Positions 33,977-41,936 of a stretch of 64,000 bases of DNA are shown here, one piece after another (position 1 is the stretch's first letter; every line of letters starts with the position of its first letter). Position numbers and translations under genes: made by a program. Location: contig CAVTJP010000005.1 of NCBI GenBank assembly GCA_963735085.1, positions 1,798,001 through 1,862,000 on the forward strand, given 5' to 3'. The notes below the pieces were generated by a model, which was not told the origin of the DNA, did no database searches, and worked only from the letters and a program-made list of their open reading frames with translations. This DNA comes from DATJGR01 sp963735085 (GTDB lineage Bacteria; Pseudomonadota; Gammaproteobacteria; Pseudomonadales; Azotimanducaceae).

Positions 33977-34393
33977 ATGGCCGATCAAGAGCCGAAGAAT
34001 CCGTGGCCGAATCTGGATGTCAGCGAGTTGCTCAAGCAGTTCCAGATCCCGGGTGTGGATGTCAGCAAGGTCATCGAAAGCCAGCGCGAGAACATCAAGG
34101 CGCTGCAGGAAGCTAATCAGACCGCGCTGCAGGGCTGGCAGAACCTGATGACGCGACAGACTGAACTACTGCGCGAGGCATTCGAGTCGTGGCAGGCCTC
34201 CATTGAGGACACCGCGAAAACGCCGCCCGCCGAAATGGCGCAGAAGCAGATCGAGCACGGTCGGAAAGCGATCGAAAAGGCGCTGTCGAATATGCGCGAG
34301 CTGGCCGAGATGTCGATCAAATCGCAATCTGATACCGCCGACGTCATCCGCAAGCGCTTCGAAGCGGCACTGAAGGAGATTCAGAACCGCTGA
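33977..34393 (+). CDS. Phasin-family protein
   Basis: A 138-residue helical, coiled-coil protein of the phasin family, which coats polyhydroxyalkanoate granules. It contains NPWPNLDVSELLKQFQIPG, the long amphipathic SQRENIKALQEANQTALQGW, and the closing ADVIRKRFEAALKEI typical of short gammaproteobacterial phasins. A strong AGAAAGGGGG site precedes the ATG. No PHA synthase is in the window, so a granule role is inferred from the family. It is divergent from the methionine salvage operon, followed after 23 bases by a dioxygenase gene. Confidence 0.85.
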   Translation: MADQEPKNPWPNLDVSELLKQFQIPGVDVSKVIESQRENIKALQEANQTALQGWQNLMTRQTELLREAFESWQASIEDTAKTPPAEMAQKQIEHGRKAIEKALSNMRELAEMSIKSQSDTADVIRKRFEAALKEIQNR

Positions 34394-34416
34394 GCTGCTG
34401 TTTGGGCGGGACGCTG

Positions 34417-35241
34417 ATGCGCATCGAAAAGGCTGCGGGCGCGCTCGGCGCGTTCGTGCGCGACGTCAACGTCGCAACGGCGATCGACTCGAACGAGGCG
34501 TTCGAGTCGATCGTGCATGCATTGCGCAAACATCAGGTGCTGATCTTTCGCGACCAGCATCTGGCGCCGCCGCAGCTACGCGCATTCGCCGAACGTTTTG
34601 GCGCCATCGAGCCGCATCCCGCGTATGAAGTGGTGGCCGACACGCGGGACGTGCAGATCCTCGAAAGCACGCAGCAGAAGCCGTCGAAGATCGAGCGCTG
34701 GCATTCCGATATGACGTTCAGACCGGCGCCACCGAAACTGACGATGCTGCACGGCAAAGTGATACCGGCGTTCGGCGGCGACACGCTGTTTGCCAGCATG
34801 ACGGCGGCATACGACGCGCTGTCGCACGCAATGCAGACGTTCCTCGACGGTCTGACTGCAACGCATGATTTCGCGCACGGCTTTCAAGAGAGCCTCGCCG
34901 AGCCGGGTGGCCGGGAACGTCTGGCCGGTGCGCTCGCCGCCAATCCGGCGGTGATGCATCCGTTGATCCGCACGCATCCGGAAACCGGCCGAAAGGCAAT
35001 TTACGTAAATTCGCTGTTCACGGTGCGCATCAACGAGCTCGCGCCGTCCGAGAGCCGCACGTTGCTCGACATGCTGTACCGACACGTGGTGATCGATGAA
35101 TTCACACTGCGCGTGAATTGGGCACCAGAGACACTGGTGATCTGGGACAACCGCGCAACGCAACACAAGCCGGTCAACGACTTCTTTCCGCAGCATCGGC
35201 TGATGCATCGCGTTACCGTGGTTGGCGATGCGCCGTGCTGA
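34417..35241 (+). CDS. TauD/TfdA-family 2-oxoglutarate dioxygenase, first
   Basis: A 274-residue Fe(II)/2-oxoglutarate oxygenase. The iron triad is H96-x-D98 (in ERWHSDMTF) and H250 (in WDNRATQHKP); R265 (HRLMHRV) should bind 2-oxoglutarate. Such enzymes hydroxylate taurine, sulfonates, phenoxyacetates, sulfate esters or small carboxylates. The ATG at 34417 has GGGCGGGA upstream; a TTG at 34402 is possible. A second family member follows with overlapping ends, so the pair is one operon. Confidence 0.88.
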   Translation: MRIEKAAGALGAFVRDVNVATAIDSNEAFESIVHALRKHQVLIFRDQHLAPPQLRAFAERFGAIEPHPAYEVVADTRDVQILESTQQKPSKIERWHSDMTFRPAPPKLTMLHGKVIPAFGGDTLFASMTAAYDALSHAMQTFLDGLTATHDFAHGFQESLAEPGGRERLAGALAANPAVMHPLIRTHPETGRKAIYVNSLFTVRINELAPSESRTLLDMLYRHVVIDEFTLRVNWAPETLVIWDNRATQHKPVNDFFPQHRLMHRVTVVGDAPC

Positions 35242-36065
35242 TCGAGCCGATGAGCGGCGCGCTGGGCGCCGAGATCGAATCCATCGACATACGCTGTATC
35301 AGCGCTGCCGACATCGCCGAGATTCATAAGGCACTGCTGGCGTATCACGTTGTCGCGTTGCGTGGCCAACAGCTTGACCCGGCCGCTTTGTCCGCATTTG
35401 CAGCCCGTCTCGGTGAACGCGAGATCTACCCGTTCGCCGCCGCGTTGCCCGAGGATCCGTACGTCGTACCGGTCATCAAAGAACCGCAGGACACCTCGAA
35501 TTTCGGTGGCATGTGGCACACCGATTCGAGCTATCTGGTGCGGCCGCCGAGTCTGACTTTGCTGTATGCGGTCGCCTTGCCAAAAGGCGGCGGCGACACG
35601 CTGTTCGCCAATATGCACGCCGCGTACCAGGCGTTGCCCGAAGCGCTGCGCGCGCAGATCGACGGTATGTACGCGTGCTACACGTCGGCGCTCGTGCACG
35701 AGGAAGGCGGCGCCTACGCGTCTATTGCGGGCGCAAATCGAAATCGCCGTGCTGCCGGCCCGACACCGACCGACGCAATTCATCCGGTGGTGCGAACACA
35801 TCCGCGGAGTGGATCGCGCGCGCTATACGTCAGCCTCGCCCATACACGCTGCTTTGTCGGGATGTCGCGCGCCGAGAGTCTGCCGTTGCTGACGCAACTC
35901 GCCGAACATGCCGTGCGCGATGAATTCTGCACGCGTCTGCGCTGGCGCGTTGGCACGCTGGCGATCTGGGACAACTGCTCGGTGCAACACTACCCGCTGA
36001 ACGACTATCCGGGCGAGCGACGCGTGATGCATCGGGTGATTCTGAAAGGGCAGAAGCCGATTTGA
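35235..36065 (+). CDS. TauD/TfdA-family 2-oxoglutarate dioxygenase, second
   Basis: A 276-residue paralogue of the preceding gene with the complete triad: H95-x-D97 (in GMWHTDSSY), H252 (in WDNCSVQHYP) and R267 (HRVIL). The GTG at 35235 overlaps the stop of the first gene; an ATG at 35250 would remove five residues. The N-terminal LIEPMSGALGAEIESID is the classic family start. The two copies are diverged (the family motifs match, the rest differs widely), which suggests two substrates or two steps rather than a recent duplication. Confidence 0.88.
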   Translation: MLIEPMSGALGAEIESIDIRCISAADIAEIHKALLAYHVVALRGQQLDPAALSAFAARLGEREIYPFAAALPEDPYVVPVIKEPQDTSNFGGMWHTDSSYLVRPPSLTLLYAVALPKGGGDTLFANMHAAYQALPEALRAQIDGMYACYTSALVHEEGGAYASIAGANRNRRAAGPTPTDAIHPVVRTHPRSGSRALYVSLAHTRCFVGMSRAESLPLLTQLAEHAVRDEFCTRLRWRVGTLAIWDNCSVQHYPLNDYPGERRVMHRVILKGQKPI

Positions 36066-36080
36066 CGCGATCATTTCTGG

Positions 36081-36115
36081 TATGTCTATGCATCGATCAA
36101 TGACATATTGATGCA
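36081..36115. promoter_or_regulatory. Likely autoregulatory operator of VapBC module 1
   Basis: Two interleaved inverted repeats lie 20-55 bases before the antitoxin start: TATGTC (36081-36086) with GACATA (36102-36107), and TGCATC (36089-36094) with GATGCA (36110-36115). The stretch is AT-rich against its surroundings. VapB-type antitoxins usually bind such repeats to repress their operon. There is no clear Shine-Dalgarno before the ATG at 36136. Confidence 0.5.
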
Positions 36116-36135
36116 AGATTTGATATCTTCAACGC

Positions 36136-36375
36136 ATGCGTACGACAATCCGGCTCGACGACAAACTCCTGAAAGAGGCGAAGCGGCAAGCAGCAGAAGC
36201 CGGCATCACGCTGACCGCCATCATTGAAGACTCACTGCGAGAGCGCCTTGCACGCCGGACGAAGACAACCAAGATCGAACCGACGCGACTGCATACAACG
36301 GGGAAGGGCGGTCTGCGTCCCGGTGTCGATCTGGATGACTCCGCCGCGCTGATCGACGTGATGGAAGGCGGGTAG
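36136..36375 (+). CDS. vapB: VapB-type antitoxin
   Basis: A 79-residue antitoxin. The N-terminal MRTTIRLDDKLLKEAKRQAAE is a ribbon-helix-helix DNA-binding segment. The middle helix ITLTAIIEDSLRERLA and the C-terminal tail, with LRPGVDLDDSAALIDVME, resemble the toxin-wrapping part of RHH antitoxins paired with PIN toxins. The stop codon shares one base with the toxin start. Confidence 0.88.
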   Translation: MRTTIRLDDKLLKEAKRQAAEAGITLTAIIEDSLRERLARRTKTTKIEPTRLHTTGKGGLRPGVDLDDSAALIDVMEGG

Positions 36376-36806
36376 TGGTACTTCCGGACGTCAACGTGCT
36401 CGTTTATGCGCACCGGGGCGACTCGGTCGACCACAGCGACTATCGCGATTGGCTCGAGATGACGATCAACTCGGAAGCCGCCTACGGTCTCAGCGACCTG
36501 GTGTTGAGTGGATTCGTCCGCGTCGTCACGCACCCACGGGTGTTCGCCGCGCCGAGTTCAATCGCGAGTGCGCGCAAATTCGCTGCGCAGCTTCGCGACC
36601 GACCCAATTGCGTGGCAATTGCGCCCGGCCAACATCATTGGGAGATCTTCATGCGACTGTGTGATGTCGCGGGTGCCAAGGGCAATCTGGTTGCGGACGC
36701 GTATCTGGCGGCGATCGCGATCGAGAATGGCTGCGACTGGATCAGCACCGATCGCGACTTCAGCCGATTTTCCGGCTTGAAATGGCGTCATCCGCTACGA
36801 ACTTGA
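36375..36806 (+). CDS. vapC: VapC-type PIN-domain toxin
   Basis: A 143-residue PIN ribonuclease. Acidic metal-binding residues are visible in LPDVNVLVYAH (D5), the central SDLVLSGFVRVV, LVADAYLAAIAIE and the closing WISTDRDFSRF. The protein belongs to the PIN group whose members end in F..L.W..P. The start is GTG at 36375, overlapping the antitoxin stop by one base, so the two are translated together. The target RNA is unknown; tRNA or rRNA cleavage is usual. Confidence 0.9.
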   Translation: MVLPDVNVLVYAHRGDSVDHSDYRDWLEMTINSEAAYGLSDLVLSGFVRVVTHPRVFAAPSSIASARKFAAQLRDRPNCVAIAPGQHHWEIFMRLCDVAGAKGNLVADAYLAAIAIENGCDWISTDRDFSRFSGLKWRHPLRT

Positions 36807-36826
36807 CGAGTTGCTGGTGGCGCGCT

Positions 36827-37801
36827 TCAAAGAAACCGCGGCATCACCTTTTCGGTGAACAGCACGAAGGATTCGTGACTGAGCGGCGTGCACATCAGAT
36901 ATGCCAGCGGCAGCTGCTCCGCGAGCGCATGAAGCTGATCGGTAACGGATTCGGGGGTACCGCAGATCACCGTGTCGTCAACGTAACGCTCGACGGGATC
37001 GCCAACGTCGTCGGCCGGCCGCGGGGCACGCGCCAGATACGAACCGAACATGAACTGAGCGCTGCTCTTTGCGACCTCGCGTGCCTTGCGCTGGGTGCTT
37101 GCCAGTGCAATGTTGCGCGCCATCGGAATCACGCGTCCCGCGATGCTGAACCCCGCCGCTTCCAGCTCGGTCTGATAGCGGGCGCGCTTGGCCGCGATCT
37201 GCGCGTGCGAACTGTGCGGATCCATTAAAATCGAATAGCCGTTGCGGGCCGACCAGATCACAGCATCCTCGGACGACGCCGCAAGCCACACCGGCGGATG
37301 CGGCTGCTGCAGGGGCTTCGGCAGCACCTCGACATCGTCGAAGTGGCAGAAGCGGCCGTGAAACGTCAGCCGCTCGTTGCGCCACGCGTCGAGCACCACC
37401 TGCACGTGCTCGCGGAAAATTGGATAGCTGTCATCGCGCGCCACACCGAAGTGGCGGTATTCGGTCGCATCGAAGCCACGCCCGGCGCCGAAATTGACGC
37501 GTCCACCCGACAGCACGTCGAGCAGCGCGATTTCCTCGGCCAGGCGCAGCGGTTGGTAAAACGGTGCGAGCGATACCGCCGTGCCGATTCGCAGCCGCTG
37601 GGTCCGTGCGGCAATGTATGCGCCCATCATATGTATCGACGGACACACGCTGTAGGTACTGAAATGGTGTTCGGCAAGCCAGACGGCGTCGTAACCGGCA
37701 TGCTCCATGATGTCGATACGTTCGAACGCGCGTTGGTAGACTTCCGGCAACGCAATGCGCCGCCCGGGCCAACTGAAGAACTGTAGGACGCCGAATTGCA
37801 T
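36827..37801 (-). CDS. Luciferase-like (LLM) flavin-dependent oxidoreductase
   Basis: A 324-residue TIM-barrel monooxygenase-like protein. Family marks include FERIDIMEHAGYDAVWLAEHH near the start, RLRIGTAVSLAPFYQPLRLAE, GRVNFGAGRGFDATEY and the closing CGTPESVTDQLHALAE. The LLM family uses FMNH2 or F420H2; the sequence here does not decide which. It follows the DUF385-type gene by 21 bases on the same strand, and that partner family often uses F420. The substrate is unknown. Confidence 0.85.
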   Translation of the reverse strand: MQFGVLQFFSWPGRRIALPEVYQRAFERIDIMEHAGYDAVWLAEHHFSTYSVCPSIHMMGAYIAARTQRLRIGTAVSLAPFYQPLRLAEEIALLDVLSGGRVNFGAGRGFDATEYRHFGVARDDSYPIFREHVQVVLDAWRNERLTFHGRFCHFDDVEVLPKPLQQPHPPVWLAASSEDAVIWSARNGYSILMDPHSSHAQIAAKRARYQTELEAAGFSIAGRVIPMARNIALASTQRKAREVAKSSAQFMFGSYLARAPRPADDVGDPVERYVDDTVICGTPESVTDQLHALAEQLPLAYLMCTPLSHESFVLFTEKVMPRFL

Positions 37802-37822
37802 GTGGCGTTTGCTGCCCAGCGT

Positions 37823-38224
37823 CTACGCGGGGTCCAACCGAACCAGTCGCCGCGGTGGAAAGCCGGTCAGAATGCGAATCGCGATACCCAGTGGGTGCTC
37901 GGCAAACACCCGCGCCCGCTCTTCGCCCACGACAGGCACGGCGACATACGGCAGCGTTTTGCCGTTCTGGGTAACGCGTACGTTGGGGTGCGCCAAAACC
38001 TCCGTGTACCAGCGCCGCGGCCAATGATTGGCGGCAACATAAAGCCTGCCGTCGCTTTCGAGACGCGCCACGACGCGCTCGTTTGGCCGGCCGTTATCGT
38101 CCTGCGTCGTGATTGTCAACGTGCGTGCGCCCGACGGTTGTGCGTAACCGAGCCAGGATTCGAACGCGACCACGACACCAACGTAGACGAGAAATAGGAC
38201 TGCGATGACCTTGATCGCTTTCAT
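37823..38224 (-). CDS. DUF385-type (deazaflavin-dependent nitroreductase-like) membrane protein
   Basis: A 133-residue protein. The first 22 residues form a hydrophobic helix (VIAVLFLVYVGVVVAF), so it is anchored or exported. The rest has the split-barrel pattern of DUF385/Ddn-like proteins: RVVARLESDGRLYVAANHWPR, WYTEVLAHPNVRVTQNG, and the end of the barrel. Ddn proteins reduce quinones or nitro compounds with F420H2. The gene leads into the LLM oxidoreductase gene. The family call is fair; the cofactor is inferred. Confidence 0.75.
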   Translation of the reverse strand: MKAIKVIAVLFLVYVGVVVAFESWLGYAQPSGARTLTITTQDDNGRPNERVVARLESDGRLYVAANHWPRRWYTEVLAHPNVRVTQNGKTLPYVAVPVVGEERARVFAEHPLGIAIRILTGFPPRRLVRLDPA

Positions 38225-38279
38225 TTTCGCCTTCCCTTGTCTGACACGGTTGCAATGTACACGACTGTCAGTGTTCGCG

Positions 38280-38333
38280 AAGAAGGGGGTCAGAACAACT
38301 TTCCAATCCGAAAGTCGTTCTGACCCCCTTCTT
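38280..38333. repeat. 54-bp near-perfect palindrome (REP-like)
   Basis: The left arm 38280-38303 (starting AAGAAGGGGGTCAGAAC, ending ACTTTC) and the right arm 38310-38333 (GAAAGT, then GTTCTGACCCCCTTCTT) pair over 24 bases with one mismatch, around loop CAATCC. The GGGGTCAGA...ACTTT pattern is like REP elements dispersed in many gammaproteobacteria. The end of the CobW gene lies inside it. Confidence 0.85.
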
Positions 38334-39294
38334 GGACCGGATCAGCAACGGCTCTGGCCGTGGGATCGACACGCGCGCCTGGCAGATTTCGCGCCGCGTT
38401 GGCGATCGATGCCGCATCGATCTGATTCCGCAATCCGATCAGTACGATCTGCGTGCCGGTTGAGATCGATGCTGGCGCGGCGTCGAGCGTGGCGCGGCGT
38501 CCAACCTGTTGCAGCACCAATGATTGCCCGTCGACGAGTTGAACGAACCCTTTCGCGCGTAGCACCCAATCGGGCAACGCGTCGATGAACCGCTCGATGT
38601 CGTCTCGGTTGCAGGGTTGTCCGCTCTCGACCAGAAAGCTCGCGTAGTGCGGGTGATGCGCGATCTCGGCGCACCTCCCTGTTGTCGTCGTTTCGGCGTG
38701 GACGCCGAGCAGCACGGCAATGGGTACGTCGCAGCGGCGAGCCGGCACGATGCGCGCAGCGGGTACCAATGTTTCGAGCCAGCCGGAGATAGCGGCGAGC
38801 GCGCCGGCGTCGAGCAGATCGGTCTTGTTCAGCACGACGACGTCAGCGGCTTCGAGCTGACGGCGAACGGTCTGGGCCACGTATTTGTCGCTCGCTTTGG
38901 CGCGCACGGTCTCCGCGTCGGCAACCACGATGACGCCGTCCAGGTTCAGTGGCGGCCGGTGGCCGTACTCGGCAACGGCAGCTACGTCGGCTACGCCACT
39001 GGCCTCCACGACGATGTGGTCGGGCCGCGGCGTCGCGATGAGCAGTGCATCGAGCGCCGCGTCGAAACCGTCGCCCATTCCGCAGCAGATACAGCCATTG
39101 GTGAGGTTGATCCGTTGTGCGGCCTCGTCGGATTCCCTGATCAATTGCGCATCGATGTTCACCGCGCCGAAGTCGTTGATCAGCAGTGCGATGCGCTGCC
39201 CCGCGTTGTGTTGCAGCAGGTGATTGAGCAGGGTCGTCTTGCCGGCGCCGAGATAACCGCCGATCACGGTCATTGGCACGGCTGGCGCGATCAT
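38290..39294 (-). CDS. CobW/COG0523-family GTPase (metal chaperone)
   Basis: A 334-residue G3E GTPase. It shows the P-loop GGYLGAGKTT (12-21), the metal-binding CxCC (C68-x-C70-C71 in NGCICCG), LNKTDLLD as the guanine-specificity motif and a C-terminal CobW_C domain. Its last 14 or so residues (EGGQNDFRIGKLF) are encoded by a palindromic repeat, so the natural C-terminus has been replaced. Its ATG overlaps the amidohydrolase stop by four bases. COG0523 proteins deliver zinc or other metals to enzymes; the coupled metal-dependent amidohydrolase is the obvious candidate client. Confidence 0.88.
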   Translation of the reverse strand: MIAPAVPMTVIGGYLGAGKTTLLNHLLQHNAGQRIALLINDFGAVNIDAQLIRESDEAAQRINLTNGCICCGMGDGFDAALDALLIATPRPDHIVVEASGVADVAAVAEYGHRPPLNLDGVIVVADAETVRAKASDKYVAQTVRRQLEAADVVVLNKTDLLDAGALAAISGWLETLVPAARIVPARRCDVPIAVLLGVHAETTTTGRCAEIAHHPHYASFLVESGQPCNRDDIERFIDALPDWVLRAKGFVQLVDGQSLVLQQVGRRATLDAAPASISTGTQIVLIGLRNQIDAASIANAARNLPGARVDPTARAVADPVQEGGQNDFRIGKLF

Positions 39295-40970
39295 GCGCGC
39301 TTCGGCGCGGCCGGATGCAAAGCACCGCCGAGCACTGTGCCCCAGACGCCGATGTCACGAATCCGCATCGGATCGACCTGCAGCGGGTCCTCTTCGAGCA
39401 CCGCGAAATCGGCGCGTTTGCCGGCTTCCAGCGAGCCGATCTCGTGATCCATGTGCATCTGAAACGCAGCGCCAAGCGTGACTGCGCGCAATGCATCGTA
39501 GGCGCTGATTTTTTCCGGAGCGCCGAGTACACGTCCCTTCGGTGTGATTCGATTCACCGCACACCACATCGTATGCAACTGGCCGAGTGGCGTGACACCG
39601 GCATCGGAATGAATCGACAACGGCACGCCTTCGCGCACTGTCGAAGCACACGGTTCCAGGCCGTGCGCGCGCTCCGGCCCGACGGTTTGTTCGTAGTGCT
39701 GATCACCCCAGTACCACAGATGGTTGGCGAAGAAATTCGCGCAGATGCCGAGCCGCGCCATCTTGCGCAGTTGCGCCTGGGTGGTAAGTTGCGCATGCGT
39801 GATCGTATGCCGGTGGTCCAGCCACGGATCGGCGCGCAGCAACGCCTCGATCGTTTCGATTGCGAGATCCTGAGTCTTGTTACCGTTGCAATGCAGATGC
39901 GCGTTGAGCCCGCGGCGGTGAAACGGCGCAAGCCAGTTGCGAAACTGCTCGGGCACCGTCAGCAATTGCCCATGATCTTCACCGGTGAAGTAGCCGGGTT
40001 CGTTCAGCAGTGCGGTCCAGCCCTGAATGGAACCGTCGAGGATGAATTTCACGCCTGGAAACCGGAGCTTGTCGGATTGCTTCGTGCGCAGTTCGGCGAA
40101 CCGATCCGCCAGCGTTTCGAAATCGCCGCCGTCGCCGGGCATCGCGGGCAGGTTGTACATCACGATGCGCGCCGGAAAATCCGCATCGCCGACGATGCGT
40201 TGCCAGTTCGCCAGACTTTGTGGTGCGAGAATCACCGTACCGGAGAGGTCGGCGGTAGTGGTGATGCCGGCGTTGCGCGCGCAGCGGGCAAAGTTCCAGA
40301 TCGCCTCGTCCTGCGTCATGGTCTGCATCACCGCGCGATAGCCGGTCTTGCACAGCGACATCGCCGCCGGTTCGCGCAGTTCGCCGTCGAGGTTGCCGTC
40401 GGCATCGCGACCGAGTCCCGTGGATTTCAGCGCGGCGGTGACGCCATTCTCATCGAGCATCGCCGTGTTCGCCGTCGCCAGATGACCACTTGCGTGATAC
40501 AGGTAAATGGGCCGCGTGCGCGATACCTGATCCAGATGGTGGCGTGTCAGCCGCGGCTCGGTATCCGCGAAATAGATCGGATCGAAACCGCACGCGATGA
40601 TCGGTTCGTGTGGATCGGCAAGCGCCGCGTCGGCTCGGCGTAGCGCCGCGATCAACTCCACATAGCTCTTGATGCCCTTCGCGGTGCCACCGTCCGGCAT
40701 CGGTCGGTCGAAATACCCAAGGTATGGCAGCAGGGTCATAGCGCCTTCCATTGTGTGTGCGTGCGCCTCGACGAAACCGGGGACGATCACGTGATCGCGA
40801 AACGAATCGTCGAGTTCGTAGTCGCCCCAGCCGGCGAGTTCGGCAATGCTGCCGACGCCGAGAATCGTGCCGTCGCGCACGGCGACGTGGCTGCCTTCTG
40901 GATTGCTCGGATTCAACGTGACGATCTGCCGCGCGCGAAAGATCGTGATTGGGGTTTTCGTAGCGTTCAT
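39291..40970 (-). CDS. Amidohydrolase, YtcJ-like
   Basis: A 559-residue metal-dependent hydrolase of the amidohydrolase 3 (YtcJ) family. It shows GFVEAHAHTMEGAM (first metal motif), VKFILDGSIQGWTA, GLNAHLHCNGN, RHTITHAQLTT and the final PLSIHSDAGVTPLGQ, which give the expected metal ligands. The C-terminal beta-sandwich includes GSLEAGKRADFAVLEEDP. There is no signal peptide. The start is the ATG at 40970, one base after the SDR stop; the long open frame upstream lies in the SDR gene. The substrate is unknown. Confidence 0.88.
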   Translation of the reverse strand: MNATKTPITIFRARQIVTLNPSNPEGSHVAVRDGTILGVGSIAELAGWGDYELDDSFRDHVIVPGFVEAHAHTMEGAMTLLPYLGYFDRPMPDGGTAKGIKSYVELIAALRRADAALADPHEPIIACGFDPIYFADTEPRLTRHHLDQVSRTRPIYLYHASGHLATANTAMLDENGVTAALKSTGLGRDADGNLDGELREPAAMSLCKTGYRAVMQTMTQDEAIWNFARCARNAGITTTADLSGTVILAPQSLANWQRIVGDADFPARIVMYNLPAMPGDGGDFETLADRFAELRTKQSDKLRFPGVKFILDGSIQGWTALLNEPGYFTGEDHGQLLTVPEQFRNWLAPFHRRGLNAHLHCNGNKTQDLAIETIEALLRADPWLDHRHTITHAQLTTQAQLRKMARLGICANFFANHLWYWGDQHYEQTVGPERAHGLEPCASTVREGVPLSIHSDAGVTPLGQLHTMWCAVNRITPKGRVLGAPEKISAYDALRAVTLGAAFQMHMDHEIGSLEAGKRADFAVLEEDPLQVDPMRIRDIGVWGTVLGGALHPAAPKRA

Positions 40971-40971
40971 G

Positions 40972-41799
40972 TCAAACCTCCGGGTCGAGCATCGGCGTCC
41001 AATTGCCGAAGTACTGTCCGCCGTCGGCGACCAACGATGCACCGTTGATATAGCGTGCGGCGGGTGAACACAGAAATGCGCAGATACCGGCGACTTCGGA
41101 CGGCTCGCCGAGCCGGTGCGCCGGGATGTCCTGCAGCGTGACGGATTCGTAGTCCTGTAGATCGGAATGGGCAAATTCCTCCTCGCGAACACCGGCGGTT
41201 GCGATCGTTCCCGGCGCGAGCGCGTTGATCGTCACGCCTTTGCGCGCCCAGTAGTAGGCGAGCGAGCGGGTCATGTTGACGACGCCGGCGCGCGCGGCAC
41301 CCGAATGCACGAACGGCGGCGCGCCGCGCTCGAACGAATAGACATGCACGATGCTGACGACCGCGCCGTAGCCGCGCTCGACCATGTGGCGGCCCACGCG
41401 GCTCGTCACGTTCCAGGTGCCGTTCAGATTCAGATCGACGACCGAGCGCCAGCCGTTGTCGCTGATGTCGAACGGCCGCGCCGGGAACTGGCCGCCGGCA
41501 TTGTTGATCAGGAAATCGATCTTGCCGAACGTTGCGATCGCCGCGTCCATGAGTGCGTCCACGTCGTCCGTCTTGCGCACATTGGTGACCTGCGCGAGAC
41601 ACCGCGCTCCGAGCGCTTCGATATCGCGTGCGGTGGTGGCCAGATTGTCGGGGTTGCGACTCGCGATGATCACATCCGCGCCGAGTTCGGCAAATGCGAG
41701 GGCGATCTCACGCCCGATCCCTCTGCCGCCGCCGGTCACCAGGGCCGTGCGTCCTGCGAACAGATTCGGTGCGAAGGTCGACAGCGGTGCAATTTCCAT
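40972..41799 (-). CDS. Short-chain dehydrogenase, PECR/2,4-dienoyl-CoA reductase type
   Basis: A 275-residue SDR. The cofactor loop is TGGGRGIG and the NNAG motif is present. Instead of the usual YxxxK the active site reads VHSGAARAGVVNMTRSLA. This is the pattern of peroxisomal trans-2-enoyl-CoA reductase and 2,4-dienoyl-CoA reductases, where the Tyr is absent. An NADPH-dependent reductase for unsaturated acyl-CoA is therefore the best guess. The end GASLVADGGQYF is family-typical. It heads the operon with the amidohydrolase and CobW genes, and is divergent from the sulfur-amino-acid lyase. Confidence 0.85.
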   Translation of the reverse strand: MEIAPLSTFAPNLFAGRTALVTGGGRGIGREIALAFAELGADVIIASRNPDNLATTARDIEALGARCLAQVTNVRKTDDVDALMDAAIATFGKIDFLINNAGGQFPARPFDISDNGWRSVVDLNLNGTWNVTSRVGRHMVERGYGAVVSIVHVYSFERGAPPFVHSGAARAGVVNMTRSLAYYWARKGVTINALAPGTIATAGVREEEFAHSDLQDYESVTLQDIPAHRLGEPSEVAGICAFLCSPAARYINGASLVADGGQYFGNWTPMLDPEV

Positions 41800-41936
41800 G
41801 GATATTCCCGACTCCCAACGATCCACCGATGGTACCGCACGATCATCAAGTTCATTCGGTTGGCGTTGGTTCTGCTCGCGGGCGTCTGCGGGTTCGAGCA
41901 TTGCGCCGCACCGGCGTGTTCACCGGAGAAGTGAGA

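Noticed and set aside
39273..40643. 456-codon plus-strand frame inside the amidohydrolase; likewise 25789-27129 and 47880-49184
   Set aside because: Antisense shadows of well-supported enzymes, His/Arg-rich composition typical of reversed codons.
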